From Actinomycetota bacterium (lineage in GTDB: Bacteria > Actinomycetota > Actinomycetes > Nanopelagicales > Nanopelagicaceae), in the NCBI GenBank assembly GCA_947450545.1, contig CANFVU010000014.1, forward strand, positions 1 through 32,533: a stretch of 32,533 nucleotides of DNA, in the 5' to 3' direction. The notes below the pieces were generated by a model. That model was not told the origin of the DNA. It searched no databases and worked only from the letters and a program-made list of their open reading frames with translations. Of this stretch, positions 32,141 through 32,533 are shown one piece after another. Position 1 is the stretch's first letter. The number at the start of each line of letters is the position of its first letter. The position numbers and the translations under genes were made by a program.

Positions 32141-32533
32141 CCGTTGCACTCGTTGTGAACCCCATCTCAGGCGGTGGTAAAGGCAAAAAGCTTGGTGAAG
32201 CCATAGCGCGCGAGTTATCTCGCAGATCTATTCATTTTGTTCTCATTCGAGAAGGAAGCGCGCAGGAGAATTTGGATTCACTCACCCGAAACTCTCTCAA
32301 AGAATCGTTGACATCCGTTGTGAGCGTTGGGGGAGATGGGTTAGCTCATTCACTCTTTCCTTTTGCAATCGATCGTTCACTTCCCATTCTCGTAGCACCA
32401 GCGGGCACGGGTAATGATTTTGCTCGCTCGGTAGGAACTTTCGGGTTGAGCGCAAAACAGCTTGTTGACCTTTTCACATCGGTCGAACCCATCAAAATTG
32501 ATATGGGCAAAGTAAAGCAGGGAGATTATGAGC
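32137..32533 (+). CDS. Diacylglycerol kinase catalytic-domain protein (3'-truncated by window edge)
   Basis: The first 132 codons are visible and the frame is still open at the window end. Motifs are VALVVNPISGGGKGKK at the N-terminus, VSVGGDG (the nucleotide-binding GGDG of diacylglycerol and sphingosine kinases, about 69-73) and APAGTGNDFARSVGTFG (ATP-site PxGTGND). It belongs to the DagK/YegS/LCB5 family that phosphorylates lipid alcohols. It is coupled to tatC by an ATGA overlap, an arrangement also known in other actinobacteria, where a HelY-type helicase often lies nearby. Confidence 0.9.
   Translation, partial: MTVALVVNPISGGGKGKKLGEAIARELSRRSIHFVLIREGSAQENLDSLTRNSLKESLTSVVSVGGDGLAHSLFPFAIDRSLPILVAPAGTGNDFARSVGTFGLSAKQLVDLFTSVEPIKIDMGKVKQGDYE

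Noticed and set aside
1-32533. Mobile element, prophage, CRISPR or defence island
   Set aside because: All genes fall in housekeeping or conserved actinobacterial families in familiar order; no integrase, transposase, repeat array or sharp composition change was seen.

Overview
The window reads as chromosomal DNA from a streamlined actinobacterium of moderate GC (high forties by eye). Actinobacterial markers are the mIHF-type integration host factor, the mycothiol ligase MshC, the DUF3090 and SCO1664 families, the WYL regulators PafB/PafC beside tatA/tatC, and the order mihF-gmk-rpoZ-coaBC-metK-priA. Low GC for the phylum, very tight packing, overlapping genes and apparent pathway losses fit the freshwater acI lineage (Nanopelagicales, for example Planktophila-like). 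That placement is inference, not a database result. I see no phage, insertion sequence, CRISPR array, rRNA or plasmid signature. No stretch above 300 bases lacks a gene. The longest non-protein-coding stretch is 17948-18144, which holds a tRNA-Leu(GAG) gene and its promoter.

Layout. (1) 1-6791, plus strand: the end of pyrD (class 1B), pyrF, a fused mIHF-guanylate kinase gene with a strong internal ribosome binding site, rpoZ, coaBC, metK and a helicase-dead priA. (2) 6801-12125, plus: def, fmt, rsmB, rpe, a PnuC/RibM-type vitamin transporter, hisE and hisG. The transporter sits where riboflavin biosynthesis genes are found in many relatives. (3) 12135-17947, mixed strands: serB, an orphan ABC ATPase, ung, a YczE-like membrane protein, a DUF554 membrane protein, a zinc alcohol dehydrogenase and thymidine kinase. 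(4) 17970-20426: tRNA-Leu, an M20 metallopeptidase and an aldo/keto reductase. (5) 20476-28648, plus: histidine phosphatase, DUF3090, SCO1664-family kinase-fold protein, mshC, full-length cobalamin-dependent metH, a HAD phosphatase and trmI. (6) 28651-32533: FKBP lipoprotein (minus), then pafB, pafC, tatA, tatC and the start of a diacylglycerol kinase. The pup-proteasome genes that usually lie between trmI and pafB are absent here.

Expression signals. Many genes that begin a transcript show a TAnnnT hexamer (the -10 box) exactly 6, sometimes 7 or 8, bases before the start codon. This is the geometry of leaderless mRNAs. Genes inside operons instead show Shine-Dalgarno sequences or overlap their upstream neighbour. 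The pattern also helped choose starts (rpe, yczE-like, aldo/keto reductase, pafB).

The observations most worth following up are the two-product mihF-gmk gene, the collapsed proteasome locus that keeps PafBC, the transporter in place of the riboflavin operon, the interlocked divergent leaderless promoters at 15480-15494, and the phosphatase/kinase-fold/zinc-ribbon set in front of mshC.
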